A stretch of DNA of 64,000 nt from Streptomyces sp. HSG2 (GTDB lineage: Bacteria > Actinomycetota > Actinomycetes > Streptomycetales > Streptomycetaceae), in contig NZ_CP066801.1 in the NCBI RefSeq assembly GCF_016598575.1, positions 2,604,001 to 2,668,000 of the forward strand. The letters run 5' to 3'. Positions 1-8,258 of this stretch are shown one piece after another. The translations under genes were made by a program, and so were the position numbers. The notes under the pieces are model-generated. The model saw nothing but the letters and a program-made list of their open reading frames with translations, searched no databases and had not been told where the DNA came from. The number at the start of each line of letters is the position of its first letter. The first letter of the stretch is position 1.

Positions 1-1496
1 GTGGGGTGGGGGCGGTGTGGCGCGCTTGGGACCATCGGCGGCGTCGCTATGTCGCCGCGAAGGTGCTGCAACAACGGGACGCCCACGCGCTGCTCCGTTT
101 CGTCCGGGAACAGGGCGTGCGGATCGATCACCCGCACGTGCTCGCCCCGGCCAGTTGGGCGGCCGATGACGATCAGGTCCTGTTCACCATGGATCTCGTT
201 CGCGGCGGCTCGCTGGTCCACCTCGTGGGGGACTACGGTCCCCTGCCGCCGGGGTTCGTCTGCGTCCTCTTGGACCAGCTGCTGTCCGGGCTGGCCGCGG
301 TGCACGCGGACGGCGTCGTGCACCGGGACGTCAAGCCCGCCAACGTGCTTCTGGAGGCCACGGGCGGGGGGATTCCGCGGCTGAGGCTCTCGGACTTCGG
401 TATAGCGATGCGTCTGGGTGAGCCGCGGCTGACCGAGAGCGACCTGGTCGTGGGCACGCCGGGATACCTGGCACCGGAGCAGATGCTCGGCGCCGAACCG
501 GACTTCCCGGCGGACCTGTTCGCCGTGGGCCTGGTCGCCCTCTACCTCCTGGAGGGGACGAAGGCGGACACCAAGGTGTTGGTGGAGTACTTCGCCGAGC
601 ATGGCACTCCTCCTGCTCCGCGGGGCATTCCGGAGCCGCTCTGGCAGGTCGTGTCCACCTTGCTCCAACCCGATCCCGCCGCGCGGTTCCGCACCGCCAC
701 CGGTGCGCGGAAGGCGCTGGCGCAGGCTGTGGAGTTGTTGCCGGAGCCCGGTCCCGACGACGAGCGCATCGAGGTGTTCGATCAGGTCGGTCCGCTGCCG
801 CCGGGGTTCGGGCCCGACGGCCCGCTCGTCGCGCAGCGAGAACCGTCGACGTCCGCGCGCGATGGTGAGGTCGGGGGCTCGGAGGTCTCGGGACCGCCCG
901 CGTCGGCGGGGGCCGACGACGTCTCCTCGGGGGTCTTCGTCCTCCAACCGCCCGCCCCGCCGCCCGCCCCGCCGATGGAGGGCCCGCCGTCGTGGCCGTC
1001 CGGGTCTGCCGTTCCGCCCGGGTCCGCGGATGTGCCATGGTCGCGGTTCCCTGAGGGCGGTCATGGCACGCCCCCGCCTCCTCCCGCGTTCCCCCCGGCG
1101 GGGCGGCCACCGGAATCGGGGCGAACCGGCGAAGCCCGGAGTCCCGTCGCCGGCCCCGTGCCCGGGGAGGGGCCGGCCTCCGGTGAACCCTGGGACACCG
1201 GTGAACGCGACGACGCCCGGTCGTCGCCGGCGGAGCACGGGCTCGGCGCCGCGTACGCCTCCCGCGCGTCGGGGCTCCCCGCGGAGGAACGCCCGGGGGG
1301 CGAGCGCGGTTCGGGCGAGGCGTCCTCGGCCCCCACCGGGGCCGGCGCGACGGCCACCTACACGGCTCGACCGCAGCGGCACCACCGCGCCACGCGGGTG
1401 CGGCGCCCGGGACCGCCGGCGCGTCTGGCCGCGCCGCTCCTTCTGGTGGCGCTGGTCTGCTACGGCGTCGGTTTCTGGGCTCTGGCGCGCATCTGA
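1..1496 (+). CDS. Serine/threonine protein kinase (5' truncated by window edge)
   Basis: Hanks-type Ser/Thr kinase, predicted to be membrane-anchored with a cytosolic catalytic domain. The reading frame is already open at base 3 and begins inside the glycine-rich loop (G-V-G-A-V-W), so the true start lies left of the window. Counting from the first in-frame GTG at 6: catalytic Lys in AAKV near residue 19, HRDVKPAN at 106-113, DFG at 130-132 and the APE motif at 156-158. After about residue 260 comes a long Pro/Gly/Ala-rich linker, then one C-terminal hydrophobic segment (LLLVALVCYGVGFWALARI) ending at the stop. No PASTA or other sensor domain follows that segment. The last 37 bases overlap tail-to-tail with the gene on the opposite strand. 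The kinase call is firm; substrate and signal are unknown. Confidence 0.93.
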   Translation, partial: GVGAVWRAWDHRRRRYVAAKVLQQRDAHALLRFVREQGVRIDHPHVLAPASWAADDDQVLFTMDLVRGGSLVHLVGDYGPLPPGFVCVLLDQLLSGLAAVHADGVVHRDVKPANVLLEATGGGIPRLRLSDFGIAMRLGEPRLTESDLVVGTPGYLAPEQMLGAEPDFPADLFAVGLVALYLLEGTKADTKVLVEYFAEHGTPPAPRGIPEPLWQVVSTLLQPDPAARFRTATGARKALAQAVELLPEPGPDDERIEVFDQVGPLPPGFGPDGPLVAQREPSTSARDGEVGGSEVSGPPASAGADDVSSGVFVLQPPAPPPAPPMEGPPSWPSGSAVPPGSADVPWSRFPEGGHGTPPPPPAFPPAGRPPESGRTGEARSPVAGPVPGEGPASGEPWDTGERDDARSSPAEHGLGAAYASRASGLPAEERPGGERGSGEASSAPTGAGATATYTARPQRHHRATRVRRPGPPARLAAPLLLVALVCYGVGFWALARI

Positions 1497-2803
1497 GCGA
1501 CGACGGTCCAGGAGCCGAGCGTCAGAAGGATCAGGCTGCCGGTGCCGATGCCGGCCGCGGCGAGCACGCGCATCGACCGGTCCCCGTCGCCACCCGGCGC
1601 GGGCGCCCCTTCCGCGTGGTCCGTTCTCCCCGAGTCGAGCGCGCCGCTCCGCCGGGTGAGACCGAAGGCCCCGCCCGGCGTGGGCTCCCCCGCGTACCGG
1701 GGTGCGGTCTCGGGGGCCCCGTCGACCCGGACGCGCAAGGTCAGGGGCAGGGCTTCCTCCCCGAAGCCGTCGGCGACCCGGCCGGCCAGGTGGACCACGA
1801 GGTAGTGGTCGCCGGCGAACCGAAGCGCGCTCACGCTCTCGGCGACCGCGTCGCGGTTGCCGTGGGACACGGGTGGTCCGGGGGACGGCGCGACCGTCGT
1901 GGCTCGGCCCGCGTAGGCGGTGCCCGCGTCGTCGATCGGGACTCGGACGGGGTTGTGCAGTGTCAGGTCCAGCGCGCCGGGAGTGTATCCGCGGCCCGAT
2001 TCGGCGGCGCCCAGCTCGGCGATGGCGTGGACGCGCTGCCCCCAGTCGACGGGAACCCGGTAGAAGAGGGTCTCGCCGGGGCGGATGCCGTCTCGCCAGA
2101 CTCCCTCGTCGAGGGGGGTGGCGTCGTCGAACCCGTGTCCCCCTCGGGTGTTCACCGGTTCGCCCGCGACGGGTTGGGGGGAGGTGGGGTCGCCTGTTCG
2201 CGGGGGTCCGGGCGTCGCGGTGTCGGCGAGCGGGGGTTCGACGACGGTGGTCAGCTCCAGGGCCCAGGTCGTCGCCGGGGAGTCCTGGGGGCGGGTGCGT
2301 TCGACGGTGACGCGGTAGGCGCCCGCCGCCTGGCATCGGTTCTCGTCGGGCGAGATCTCGCGCAGGCCCCACGCGGTGATCGGTCGTGCGCTGCGGGCCA
2401 GTCCGAAGGTCGTGCTGTCCAGTGAGCACGACCTGCCCTCGGCGTCCTCCAGCGACACCCTGATTCCGTCGGCGGCCGTGACCTCGTCGGCCTCGCCGGG
2501 TACGGCGGTGACGGAGACGTAGGTGTCGGAGCGGTCGTCGAGTGCCAGCTCGAAGGAGACCCGTTCATCCCGTGGCAGGGCGCCGGTGTAGGTGAGGCCG
2601 AGTTCGAGTCCGGCCGGTTCCGTCACGTCCGGGGGGGCGGGGGCCGGGACGGCGTCGTCGGCGAAGGTGTAGCCCGGTTCGTCCGCCGTCGCGATCTGGG
2701 TCGGGCCCGAGAGGACCACCCAGGCCAGCGCGGCGGCCGTGGCGCTCCCGGCACGGATGAGACGTGACGAGGCCCACCCTCCCCCACGTCCTGCGTCCGA
2801 CAT
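1460..2803 (-). CDS. Secreted, membrane-anchored hypothetical protein
   Basis: Function unknown. The 447-residue product has an N-terminal signal-like segment (about residues 15-40, ending near ATA-DEP), a large extracytoplasmic region that looks beta-rich, a Gly/Ser/Pro-rich stalk and one C-terminal transmembrane helix followed by a short basic tail, the layout of a surface-exposed type I membrane protein. The ATG start is preceded by a strong GAGGGGGG ribosome site. The stop lies inside the 3' end of the convergent Ser/Thr kinase gene, so the two transcripts overlap by at least 37 bases. Placement beside a kinase with an extended C-terminus suggests an envelope role, but that is inference only. 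Confidence 0.8.
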   Translation of the reverse strand: MSDAGRGGGWASSRLIRAGSATAAALAWVVLSGPTQIATADEPGYTFADDAVPAPAPPDVTEPAGLELGLTYTGALPRDERVSFELALDDRSDTYVSVTAVPGEADEVTAADGIRVSLEDAEGRSCSLDSTTFGLARSARPITAWGLREISPDENRCQAAGAYRVTVERTRPQDSPATTWALELTTVVEPPLADTATPGPPRTGDPTSPQPVAGEPVNTRGGHGFDDATPLDEGVWRDGIRPGETLFYRVPVDWGQRVHAIAELGAAESGRGYTPGALDLTLHNPVRVPIDDAGTAYAGRATTVAPSPGPPVSHGNRDAVAESVSALRFAGDHYLVVHLAGRVADGFGEEALPLTLRVRVDGAPETAPRYAGEPTPGGAFGLTRRSGALDSGRTDHAEGAPAPGGDGDRSMRVLAAAGIGTGSLILLTLGSWTVVAQMRARAQKPTP

Positions 2804-2896
2804 CGACCGCCCCCCTCGCGCGCTCGACGCTCATACTGCCGTTCGGTCCTGGGCGCCACCCGGCGTTCTCGCGCGAGCGGCCGAATCCGACAGCGA

Positions 2897-2928
2897 GAGA
2901 CCCCGGCCGTCAAGACGGCCGGGGTCTC
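2897..2928 (-). terminator. Perfect 14-bp hairpin terminator after the DLW-39 gene
   Basis: GAGACCCCGGCCGT at 2897-2910, loop CAAG, then the exact reverse complement at 2915-2928. It lies 24 bases beyond the stop of the minus-strand DLW-39 gene and between it and the next minus-strand gene, which starts at 2803. No U-tract follows, as is usual in Streptomyces. Confidence 0.82.
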
Positions 2929-2952
2929 CGGGAAACCGTGGTCGGGTCCGAC

Positions 2953-3081
2953 TCACGAGCCCGAGGGCACCGAATCGGTCGCCTCCGTCCACAGATCCTG
3001 CTCGGCGCGATCCGCCTGGATCTGGCGGTACACGAGGAGCCCGCCGATGGCGGCCAGTGCGACCAGGAGAAGCTTCTTCAC
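2953..3081 (-). CDS. DLW-39 family small membrane protein
   Basis: A 42-residue protein: a basic start (VKK), one hydrophobic helix (LLLVALAAIGGLLVY) and a polar tail containing the D-L-W triplet (EQDLWTEATDSVP) that names the actinobacterial DLW-39 family. Its function is unknown. A longer in-frame extension exists, but the GTG at 3081 is chosen because it gives the family's usual length and has a GACGAGG ribosome site about 6 bases upstream. A -10-like TATAGT (minus strand, 3127-3132) and a perfect 22-bp palindrome lie upstream. From memory of Streptomyces gene order this gene sits close to gyrA, which would put the origin region to the left. Confidence 0.85.
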   Translation of the reverse strand: MKKLLLVALAAIGGLLVYRQIQADRAEQDLWTEATDSVPSGS

Positions 3082-3126
3082 CGCGCGACCTCGTCTTTCC
3101 TTGACGTAGGGGACCTCTGCCAACCG

Positions 3127-3156
3127 ACTATACACACCGATCGATATCGATCGGTG
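3127..3156 (-). promoter_or_regulatory. Promoter with 22-bp palindromic operator upstream of the DLW-39 gene
   Basis: Bases 3135-3156 form a perfect 22-bp palindrome centred on GATATC (left half CACCGATCGAT). Three bases closer to the gene, on the minus strand, is TATAGT (3127-3132), a good -10 hexamer about 45 bases from the GTG start. The palindrome therefore covers the -35 region, as expected of a repressor or activator site. The binding protein is not known. Confidence 0.6.
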
Positions 3157-3422
3157 ACCTGCCGGGGTGGTCAACTCCCCTTGCCGTCGGCCCAGTAGGA
3201 GCGGGCCCGAGGGTGAGCGTCACCCCACGGAGGGTGATGCCCGACGGTCGGTCGCCACCGGGTCGCTCCCCGGTCGCGACGGGCGCGATGCGCCGTCTCT
3301 GCGCCAACCGGGTGGTGTTCATCTGAACATCGACGCGCCACGGGGTTCGGTCCACCACTTCGCGGGGCTCGTACACATCATGAGGAAAGTACGCAAATCG
3401 CCCAACCCGAAAGTGAGGGGAC

Positions 3423-3797
3423 ATGGCCCGCAGCCAGGTCACCACGTGGTGGACCACCATCGTCACCGCCTTCTTCGCGTTGCTCGCCGCGCTCGGCTTC
3501 GCGTCCCAGACCGCCTCGGCGGCCGTACCCCAGGCCGAGACCGCGAGCAAGAGCGTCGGTGTCAAGCCCGTGACGGTGCCGGCGCCGTCCGTACGGCCCT
3601 GGTTCCGTTCCGGCTCCCTGCCTCCCACGATGAAGCAGCGCATCCGAGCCGAGGCTCACGGGAACGCTCCCGGTTGTCGACCGCGCTCGACGGAGGAGGC
3701 CACCGCGGCCGAACCCCTCGCCCCTTCCGCGCCGTGCGCTCCGGACACCACCACGGACCGCCGGCCGGCCCCGGCCGACGCCCCGCTCAGGCGGTGA
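3423..3797 (+). CDS. Small secreted protein (possible DUF6344 type)
   Basis: A 124-residue protein with a clear signal peptide: a short basic start, a hydrophobic core (IVTAFFALLAALGF) and an Ala-rich cleavage zone (TASAA-VPQ) near residue 34. The mature part is short, Pro/Ala/Thr-rich and without recognisable domains. The ATG has a good ribosome site (GTGAGGGG) just upstream. The shape and the N-terminal W-T-T-x-V-T-A-F pattern recall a Streptomyces family I know as DUF6344, but I hold that name loosely. It stands alone between two minus-strand transcription units. Confidence 0.7.
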   Translation: MARSQVTTWWTTIVTAFFALLAALGFASQTASAAVPQAETASKSVGVKPVTVPAPSVRPWFRSGSLPPTMKQRIRAEAHGNAPGCRPRSTEEATAAEPLAPSAPCAPDTTTDRRPAPADAPLRR

Positions 3798-4010
3798 TAC
3801 GACGACCGCGCGGTGGCCGCCCACCCGGCCGAGCCCCCGGTCCTTCCCCTCGCCGTCCCGGTCGCTCGCGGAGCCGCCGGGACCGAGGCGCGAGGGACCG
3901 GATTCCTCCGGAAACGGGGAATGGGGTCGCCGCGGCTCACCGGCCAGGTGCGCGGCCCGTGACACGCCCGGGATGTGACAGGCGCCGGCCCGCGGGGCCG
4001 ACCGCGTCTC

Positions 4011-5198
4011 TCAGTCCGCGGCCGCGTCCAGCGCCCGGAACAGATCCCGGATCAGGTCCTCGGGATCCTCCACCCCCACCGAGAGTCTGACGAAGCCCTC
4101 CTCCACCGCGTCTCCGCCCCAACGCCCGCGGCGCTCGGCCGTGGAGCGGACCCCGCCGAAACTCGTCGCCTCGTCCACCAGGCGCGCGGCCCGCAGGAAA
4201 CGGTCCGCGTGAGCCCGGCAGGGGAGGACGAACGACACCACGCACCCGTGGTGACGCATCTGGCGAGAGGCGATCCGGTGGGAGGGGTCGTCCGGAAGTC
4301 CCGGGTAGCGCAGACCGGTCACCTCCGGTCGGGTGCGCAGGGCCTCGGCCACGCGCAGCGCGGTGACGGCCTGGCGTTCCACACGGAGATGGAGCGTCGC
4401 GATCGACCGATGGGCGAGCCAGGACTCCATCGGCCCGGCGACGGCTCCCGCGATCTTGCGCCAGTGCCGTACCGCCTCCATCGCCGCGCCGGCGCGACCG
4501 GCGACGTAGCCCATGAGGAGGTCGCCGTGGCCGGTGAGCTGCTTGGTCCCGCTGGCGACGACGAAGTCCGCGCCGAGTTCAAGGGGGCGCTGACCCAGAG
4601 GCGTGGCCAGGGTGTTGTCGACGGCCACGAGCGCCCCGGCCTTGTGGGCAGCCGTCGCGATCGACCGCACGTCGCACACGTCGAGCCCCGGATTGGACGG
4701 CGTCTCGAGCCAGACGAGACGGGCGCCGTCCAGCGCGTCGAGTCGATCCCAGCCGGCCGTCGGAACAGTGCGCACCTCGACGCCGAAGGCCTCCAGGCGA
4801 GCCCGGACCAGTGGCAGGACCTGGTAGCCGTCGTCGGGCAGGACGACCGCGTCCCCGGCGGAGAGCCGGGAGAAGAGGACCGCCGATATCGCCGCCATGC
4901 CCGAGGCGAACACCAGGGTCGTCACGTCCTCGTGCCCCGGTGCCTCCAACTCGCCGACGGCCGCCTCCAGCAGAGTCCAGGTCGGGTTCTCGTCCCGGCC
5001 GTAGGTGTAGGGCCCGGTGGGGTCGCCCGAGAGGTGATAGTGGGCGGCGAACACCGGTCCCGGAAGGGCCGGACGGTGCTCCGCCGGCGCGGGCAGCCCG
5101 GCCCGCACCGCTCGGGTGCCCTCACCCGTGCGACCCTGGTCGGCCGGACGGGGCGCCTCGGATCGCCGGGGGTCCGTCGCGAAGCTCTCGGTGTCGTT
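4011..5198 (-). CDS. Cys/Met metabolism PLP-dependent enzyme (cystathionine gamma-lyase/synthase type)
   Basis: A fold-type I PLP enzyme of the cystathionine gamma-lyase / gamma-synthase / methionine gamma-lyase family, acting on sulfur amino acids in the cytosol. Visible features over about 396 residues: YTYGRDENPT substrate loop near 66-74, SGMAAI at 100-105, AVDNT with the pyridine-N Asp near 195, and the Schiff-base Lys in SGTKQLTGHGD near 220. Length fits the family. Exact substrate specificity cannot be read from the sequence. The start codon is a GTG at 5199-5201 that overlaps the phosphatase stop (GTGA), so true coding begins at 5201; a GGAGGGAC site precedes it. It is translationally coupled to the phosphatase gene upstream. 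Confidence 0.9.
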   Translation of the reverse strand, partial: NDTESFATDPRRSEAPRPADQGRTGEGTRAVRAGLPAPAEHRPALPGPVFAAHYHLSGDPTGPYTYGRDENPTWTLLEAAVGELEAPGHEDVTTLVFASGMAAISAVLFSRLSAGDAVVLPDDGYQVLPLVRARLEAFGVEVRTVPTAGWDRLDALDGARLVWLETPSNPGLDVCDVRSIATAAHKAGALVAVDNTLATPLGQRPLELGADFVVASGTKQLTGHGDLLMGYVAGRAGAAMEAVRHWRKIAGAVAGPMESWLAHRSIATLHLRVERQAVTALRVAEALRTRPEVTGLRYPGLPDDPSHRIASRQMRHHGCVVSFVLPCRAHADRFLRAARLVDEATSFGGVRSTAERRGRWGGDAVEEGFVRLSVGVEDPEDLIRDLFRALDAAAD

Positions 5199-5692
5199 CA
5201 CCTGTCTCGTCCCTCCAACTCCGCCCGGACCGCCGCCACGAGACCCGGGGCGGCGGACTCCACCAGGTCAAGACACCGCGCGAACTCCGCCTCACCGCCG
5301 TAGTACGGGTCGGGTACGTCCCATGCGTCAGGGGAGACGTTCGGGTCGTAGGACCGCAGCAGGCGCACCTTGCCCGCGTCGGCGGGGGTGGGGGCGGATC
5401 GTCGGAGGGCCTCCAGGTGGCCGTGGTCGAGGGCGATGACCAGGTCGATGTCAGGGAACCACGACGGCCGGAACCTTCGCGCCCGGTGGTCGAGCCGGTA
5501 GCCGGATCGGCGAAGGGCGGTCAGGGCGCGGGGGTCGGCGTCCTCGCCCACGTGCCAGTCGCCTGTTCCGGCGCTGTCCACCGTGACCCGGTCGGCGAGT
5601 CCGTCGTCCGCGAGACGGGCGCGGACGACGGCCTCCGCCATCGGCGAGCGGCAGATGTTGCCGGTGCAGACGAAGCAGACGCGGTAGGTCAT
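5198..5692 (-). CDS. Low-molecular-weight protein tyrosine phosphatase
   Basis: Cytosolic phosphatase that removes phosphate from tyrosine residues (or small phospho-esters). The P-loop signature C-T-G-N-I-C-R-S sits at residues 9-16, so the CX5R nucleophile and Arg are intact, and the general-acid loop DPYYGG begins near residue 128. The 164-residue length is normal for the family. I place the start at the ATG at 5692, which has an AAGGAAGG site nearby; an upstream in-frame start adds 13 residues with no family support. The stop overlaps the start of the downstream PLP enzyme gene by four bases, so the two form an operon. Ser/Thr/Tyr kinases nearby are possible partners, but nothing ties them together directly. 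Confidence 0.93.
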   Translation of the reverse strand: MTYRVCFVCTGNICRSPMAEAVVRARLADDGLADRVTVDSAGTGDWHVGEDADPRALTALRRSGYRLDHRARRFRPSWFPDIDLVIALDHGHLEALRRSAPTPADAGKVRLLRSYDPNVSPDAWDVPDPYYGGEAEFARCLDLVESAAPGLVAAVRAELEGRDR

Positions 5693-5842
5693 CGTGGCCT
5701 TCCTTCGAGGACGGACCCCGCCCCCCGGCACGCGGCGGACAGGATCGGGGAGGGAGCGCGGTGGCTTTCGTGGATCGGGCGGTGAGCAATCCCGCCGTCA
5801 CGGAGGACCGACTCACCGGCCGGCGGAGAGAGCCGTCGAGCC

Positions 5843-6220
5843 TCAGTCTCCATCGGGCAGGAAGGCGTTCAGCGCCCAGGACACGACCGCGACGATCAGG
5901 CCGCCGAGTACGGCCGTCCAGAATCCGGCCACGTGGAAACCCAGATCCAGCAGGTCGGCCAGCCAGGAGGTCAGCAGCAACATGAACGCGTTGACCACCA
6001 GGGTGAACAGCCCCAGCGTCAGGATGAACAGAGGCAGGGTGAGGAGCTGCACCACCGGCTTGACCAGCAGATTCACCACTCCGAAGACCAGCGCCACCAC
6101 AATCAGCGTGCCGATCTTCCCCCCGGTGCTGTCGCCGGTCAGGGTGATCTTGTCGAGGAGGAAGACGGCGACCGCCAGGGCGCCCGCGTTGGCGATCGTC
6201 TTGACTGCGAAATTCTTCAT
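5843..6220 (-). CDS. Phage holin family (type 4-2) membrane protein
   Basis: A 125-residue, very hydrophobic protein with about four transmembrane helices, matching the small DUF/PF04020-type family often labelled phage holin family protein. These are chromosomal membrane proteins of unknown role rather than real lysis holins in most actinobacteria. Conserved features include the FGVVNLLVKPVV and LPLFILTLGLF stretches. The ATG is preceded by GAAGGAA. It is a single-gene unit between the phosphatase operon and the TnpB element. Confidence 0.87.
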   Translation of the reverse strand: MKNFAVKTIANAGALAVAVFLLDKITLTGDSTGGKIGTLIVVALVFGVVNLLVKPVVQLLTLPLFILTLGLFTLVVNAFMLLLTSWLADLLDLGFHVAGFWTAVLGGLIVAVVSWALNAFLPDGD

Positions 6221-6361
6221 CGGGGTATTCCTTCGTGGGTAATCCCGACCTCGGCGGCCGGGGAGGAAACGAAATCTCCGCGGAGCGGGGAAGCCGGTTC
6301 GGTATCGGGGAATTCGGTGTCATGGTGGCCCGGTGTCCACCGCCATGCTATCGGCGGATGT

Positions 6362-6373
6362 CACCAATTGGTG
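6362..6373. repeat. CACCAATTGGTG palindrome before tnpB (possible left-end structure)
   Basis: A 12-bp perfect palindrome 16 bases before the tnpB start. IS200/IS605 elements carry subterminal palindromes at their left ends, so this could belong to the element boundary, but I cannot define the left end from one copy. Confidence 0.35.
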
Positions 6374-6389
6374 GGGTAGTGTGTGAGGC

Positions 6390-7586
6390 GTGAAGGCCAC
6401 CCATGTGAAGCGGGCGTTCAAGTACCGCTTCCACCCGACCGATGCGCAGGCGGCGGAGCTGTCGCGCACCTTCGGCTGTGTGCGGAAGGTCTACAACCTC
6501 GCCCTCGCGGCGCGCACCGAGGCGTGGGCGCGGCAGGAGCGGGTGAACTACGCGGCCACCTCGGCGATGTTGACGGCGTGGAAGAGGAGCGAGGAACTCG
6601 CCTACCTCAACGAGGTCTCCTCGGTGCCGCTGCAACAGGCGCTGCGGCACCTTCAGGCGGCGTTCACGAGTTTCCACGGCAAGCGGGCGCGGTATCCGCG
6701 TTTCAAGTCGCGCAAGAGGTCGCGGAAGTCGGCGGAGTACACCACCAGCGCGTTCCGATTCAGGGACGGGGAGCTGACGCTGGCGAAAATGGCGGAGCCG
6801 CTGGACATCGTCTGGTCTCGCCCGCTCCCGGAGGGGGCTTCGCCGTCGACGGCGACCGTGTCGCAGGACGCGGCCGGCCGCTGGTACGTGTCCTTGTTGT
6901 GCGAGGATCCGTCGGTGAAGCCGCTCCCCGCCACCGACGCGGCCGTCGGCGTCGACGTCGGACTCGACCACCTGCTGACGCTCTCCACGGGTGAGAGGGT
7001 CTCCAACTCCCGCCACGAGCGGCGCGACCGCACCCGTCTGGCCAAGGCCCGACGGCACCTCGCCCGCAAGGCCGAAGGCGAGGGGAGGAACCGGGCCAAG
7101 GCGCTCCGGAAGGTCGCCCGGGTCCACGCCCGCATCACGGACCGAAGGCGTGACCATCTGCACAAGCTGACGACTCGGCTCGTTCGTGAGAACCAAACGA
7201 TCGTGATCGAGGACCTCTCCGTTCGGAACTTGGTGGGAAATCGGGGTCCGGCCCGCGCCATCGGTGACGCGGCGTGGTCGGAGTTCCGGAGCATGTTGGA
7301 GTACAAGGCCCGGTGGTACGGCCGTGAGGTGATCGCGGTCGACCGGTGGTTCCCCTCCTCCAGGCTGTGCTCGACCTGCGGCACCTCGCGGGACACGATG
7401 CCGTCGAACGTCCGGAGCTGGGCGTGCGGTTGCGGGACGACCCACGACCGGGACGTGAACGCGGCGAAGAACATTCTGGCCGTCGGGCTGACGGCGTCTG
7501 TCTGTGGAGCCGGTGTGAGACCTCAACGGAGTACTCCGGGCGGGCGGTCGGCGATGAAGCAGAAACCCCTGCGGCGCGAGCCGTAG
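6390..7586 (+). CDS. tnpB: RNA-guided endonuclease TnpB (IS200/IS605 OrfB), solitary
   Basis: A 398-residue OrfB/TnpB protein. The N-terminal helix-turn-helix region (AFKYRFHPTDAQ at 9-20) is followed by the RuvC-like core: Asp in GVDVG (D189), Glu in IEDLSVRNL (E274) and the HDRDVNAAKNI segment at 352-362, so all three acidic positions are present. The zinc ribbon has C327 and C330, then C346 and C348, a C-x-C second half rather than the commoner C-x-x-C. Known TnpB proteins cut DNA guided by an RNA made from the 3' end of the gene and the right end of the element. No TnpA lies beside it, so mobility would need a transposase in trans. GTG start; weak ribosome site. It interrupts an otherwise housekeeping gene order. 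Confidence 0.93.
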   Translation: MKATHVKRAFKYRFHPTDAQAAELSRTFGCVRKVYNLALAARTEAWARQERVNYAATSAMLTAWKRSEELAYLNEVSSVPLQQALRHLQAAFTSFHGKRARYPRFKSRKRSRKSAEYTTSAFRFRDGELTLAKMAEPLDIVWSRPLPEGASPSTATVSQDAAGRWYVSLLCEDPSVKPLPATDAAVGVDVGLDHLLTLSTGERVSNSRHERRDRTRLAKARRHLARKAEGEGRNRAKALRKVARVHARITDRRRDHLHKLTTRLVRENQTIVIEDLSVRNLVGNRGPARAIGDAAWSEFRSMLEYKARWYGREVIAVDRWFPSSRLCSTCGTSRDTMPSNVRSWACGCGTTHDRDVNAAKNILAVGLTASVCGAGVRPQRSTPGGRSAMKQKPLRREP

Positions 7587-7620
7587 GAATCCCCCTCCTT
7601 CGGCGGGGGAGGAAGCCAAG
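7450..7620 (+). ncRNA. Predicted omega/reRNA scaffold spanning tnpB 3' end and right end
   Basis: TnpB guide RNAs are processed from the 3' part of tnpB and the right end. Just after the stop, bases 7590-7612 hold a GC-rich hairpin (TCCCCC pairing with GGGGGA, or CCTCC with GGAGG), followed by GAAGCCAAG, the layout seen at IS605-family right ends. The DNA from about 7621 onward would be the guide. The 5' boundary given here is approximate; the RNA is inferred, not shown. Confidence 0.5.
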
Positions 7621-7682
7621 TGTCTGATCGTGACGGACGACGGACACGTTCGGGCGTACGGGGCGAGACAGGGGCGGACACG

Positions 7683-8000
7683 GTGAAGGCATTCAGGCTG
7701 GACGAACTGGAGGCGGAGCGCGCCGCCAACGACGGGGCGTACCTGCAGTTCCTGCGGGAGCGGAACATGTCGGTGGGGCTCTACGCCCTCGACGCGGGAA
7801 CCGTCGATCCGCAGCAGCCGCACGCGCAGGACGAGGTGTACTTCGTGGTGAGCGGGCGGGCCGCGATCACGGTGGGGAACGAGACCACCGAGGTGGCGCG
7901 CGGTGGTGTCGTGTACGTGCCCGCGGGTGTCCCGCACCGCTTCCATCACATCTCGGAGGACCTGCGCGTGCTGGTCGTCTTCTCCCCTCCGGAGGGGTGA
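7683..8000 (+). CDS. Cupin domain protein
   Basis: A 106-residue single-domain cupin. The first cupin motif is recognisable in QQPHAQDEVYFVVSGRAAITVG and the second in PAGVPHRFHHISEDL, giving His/Glu candidates for a metal site. Such small cupins may be dioxygenase-like, isomerase-like or simple binding proteins; the reaction is not predictable here. I start at GTG 7683 (VKAFRLDELEAER) because the extra residues encoded upstream run into the right end of the TnpB element and look non-coding. The gene directly abuts that element, which may have displaced its original promoter. Confidence 0.82.
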   Translation: MKAFRLDELEAERAANDGAYLQFLRERNMSVGLYALDAGTVDPQQPHAQDEVYFVVSGRAAITVGNETTEVARGGVVYVPAGVPHRFHHISEDLRVLVVFSPPEG

Positions 8001-8010
8001 GGGCCTCACC
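7984..8010 (+). terminator. Tandem hairpins at the end of the cupin gene
   Basis: The palindrome CCCCTCCGGAGGGG (7984-7997) overlaps the last codons, and GGTGAG-GGC-CTCACC (7996-8010) follows across the stop. Either could end the transcript. Confidence 0.5.
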
Positions 8011-8258
8011 GGGGAGGGCGGCTCGCGGAGTCGAGGACTTCCCGGACAGTCGCGACCTCGTGCGTGAGCGGGGTCGGTCGCGGGTTCCCTAGGGGGTGGG
8101 TGGGGGGACGACCAGGGGTTGGAGATCCCCGCGAGCGTCCGGCGCGCCCTAGCATCGAGGGCAGGACGGGGACGCCCGGCGACGGGCTCCCCACGGGATC
8201 CGACCCGGCGCGCCGCTACGCCGGAGTGCGGGGCGGGTGGAGAGGTGAGGACGAGACG

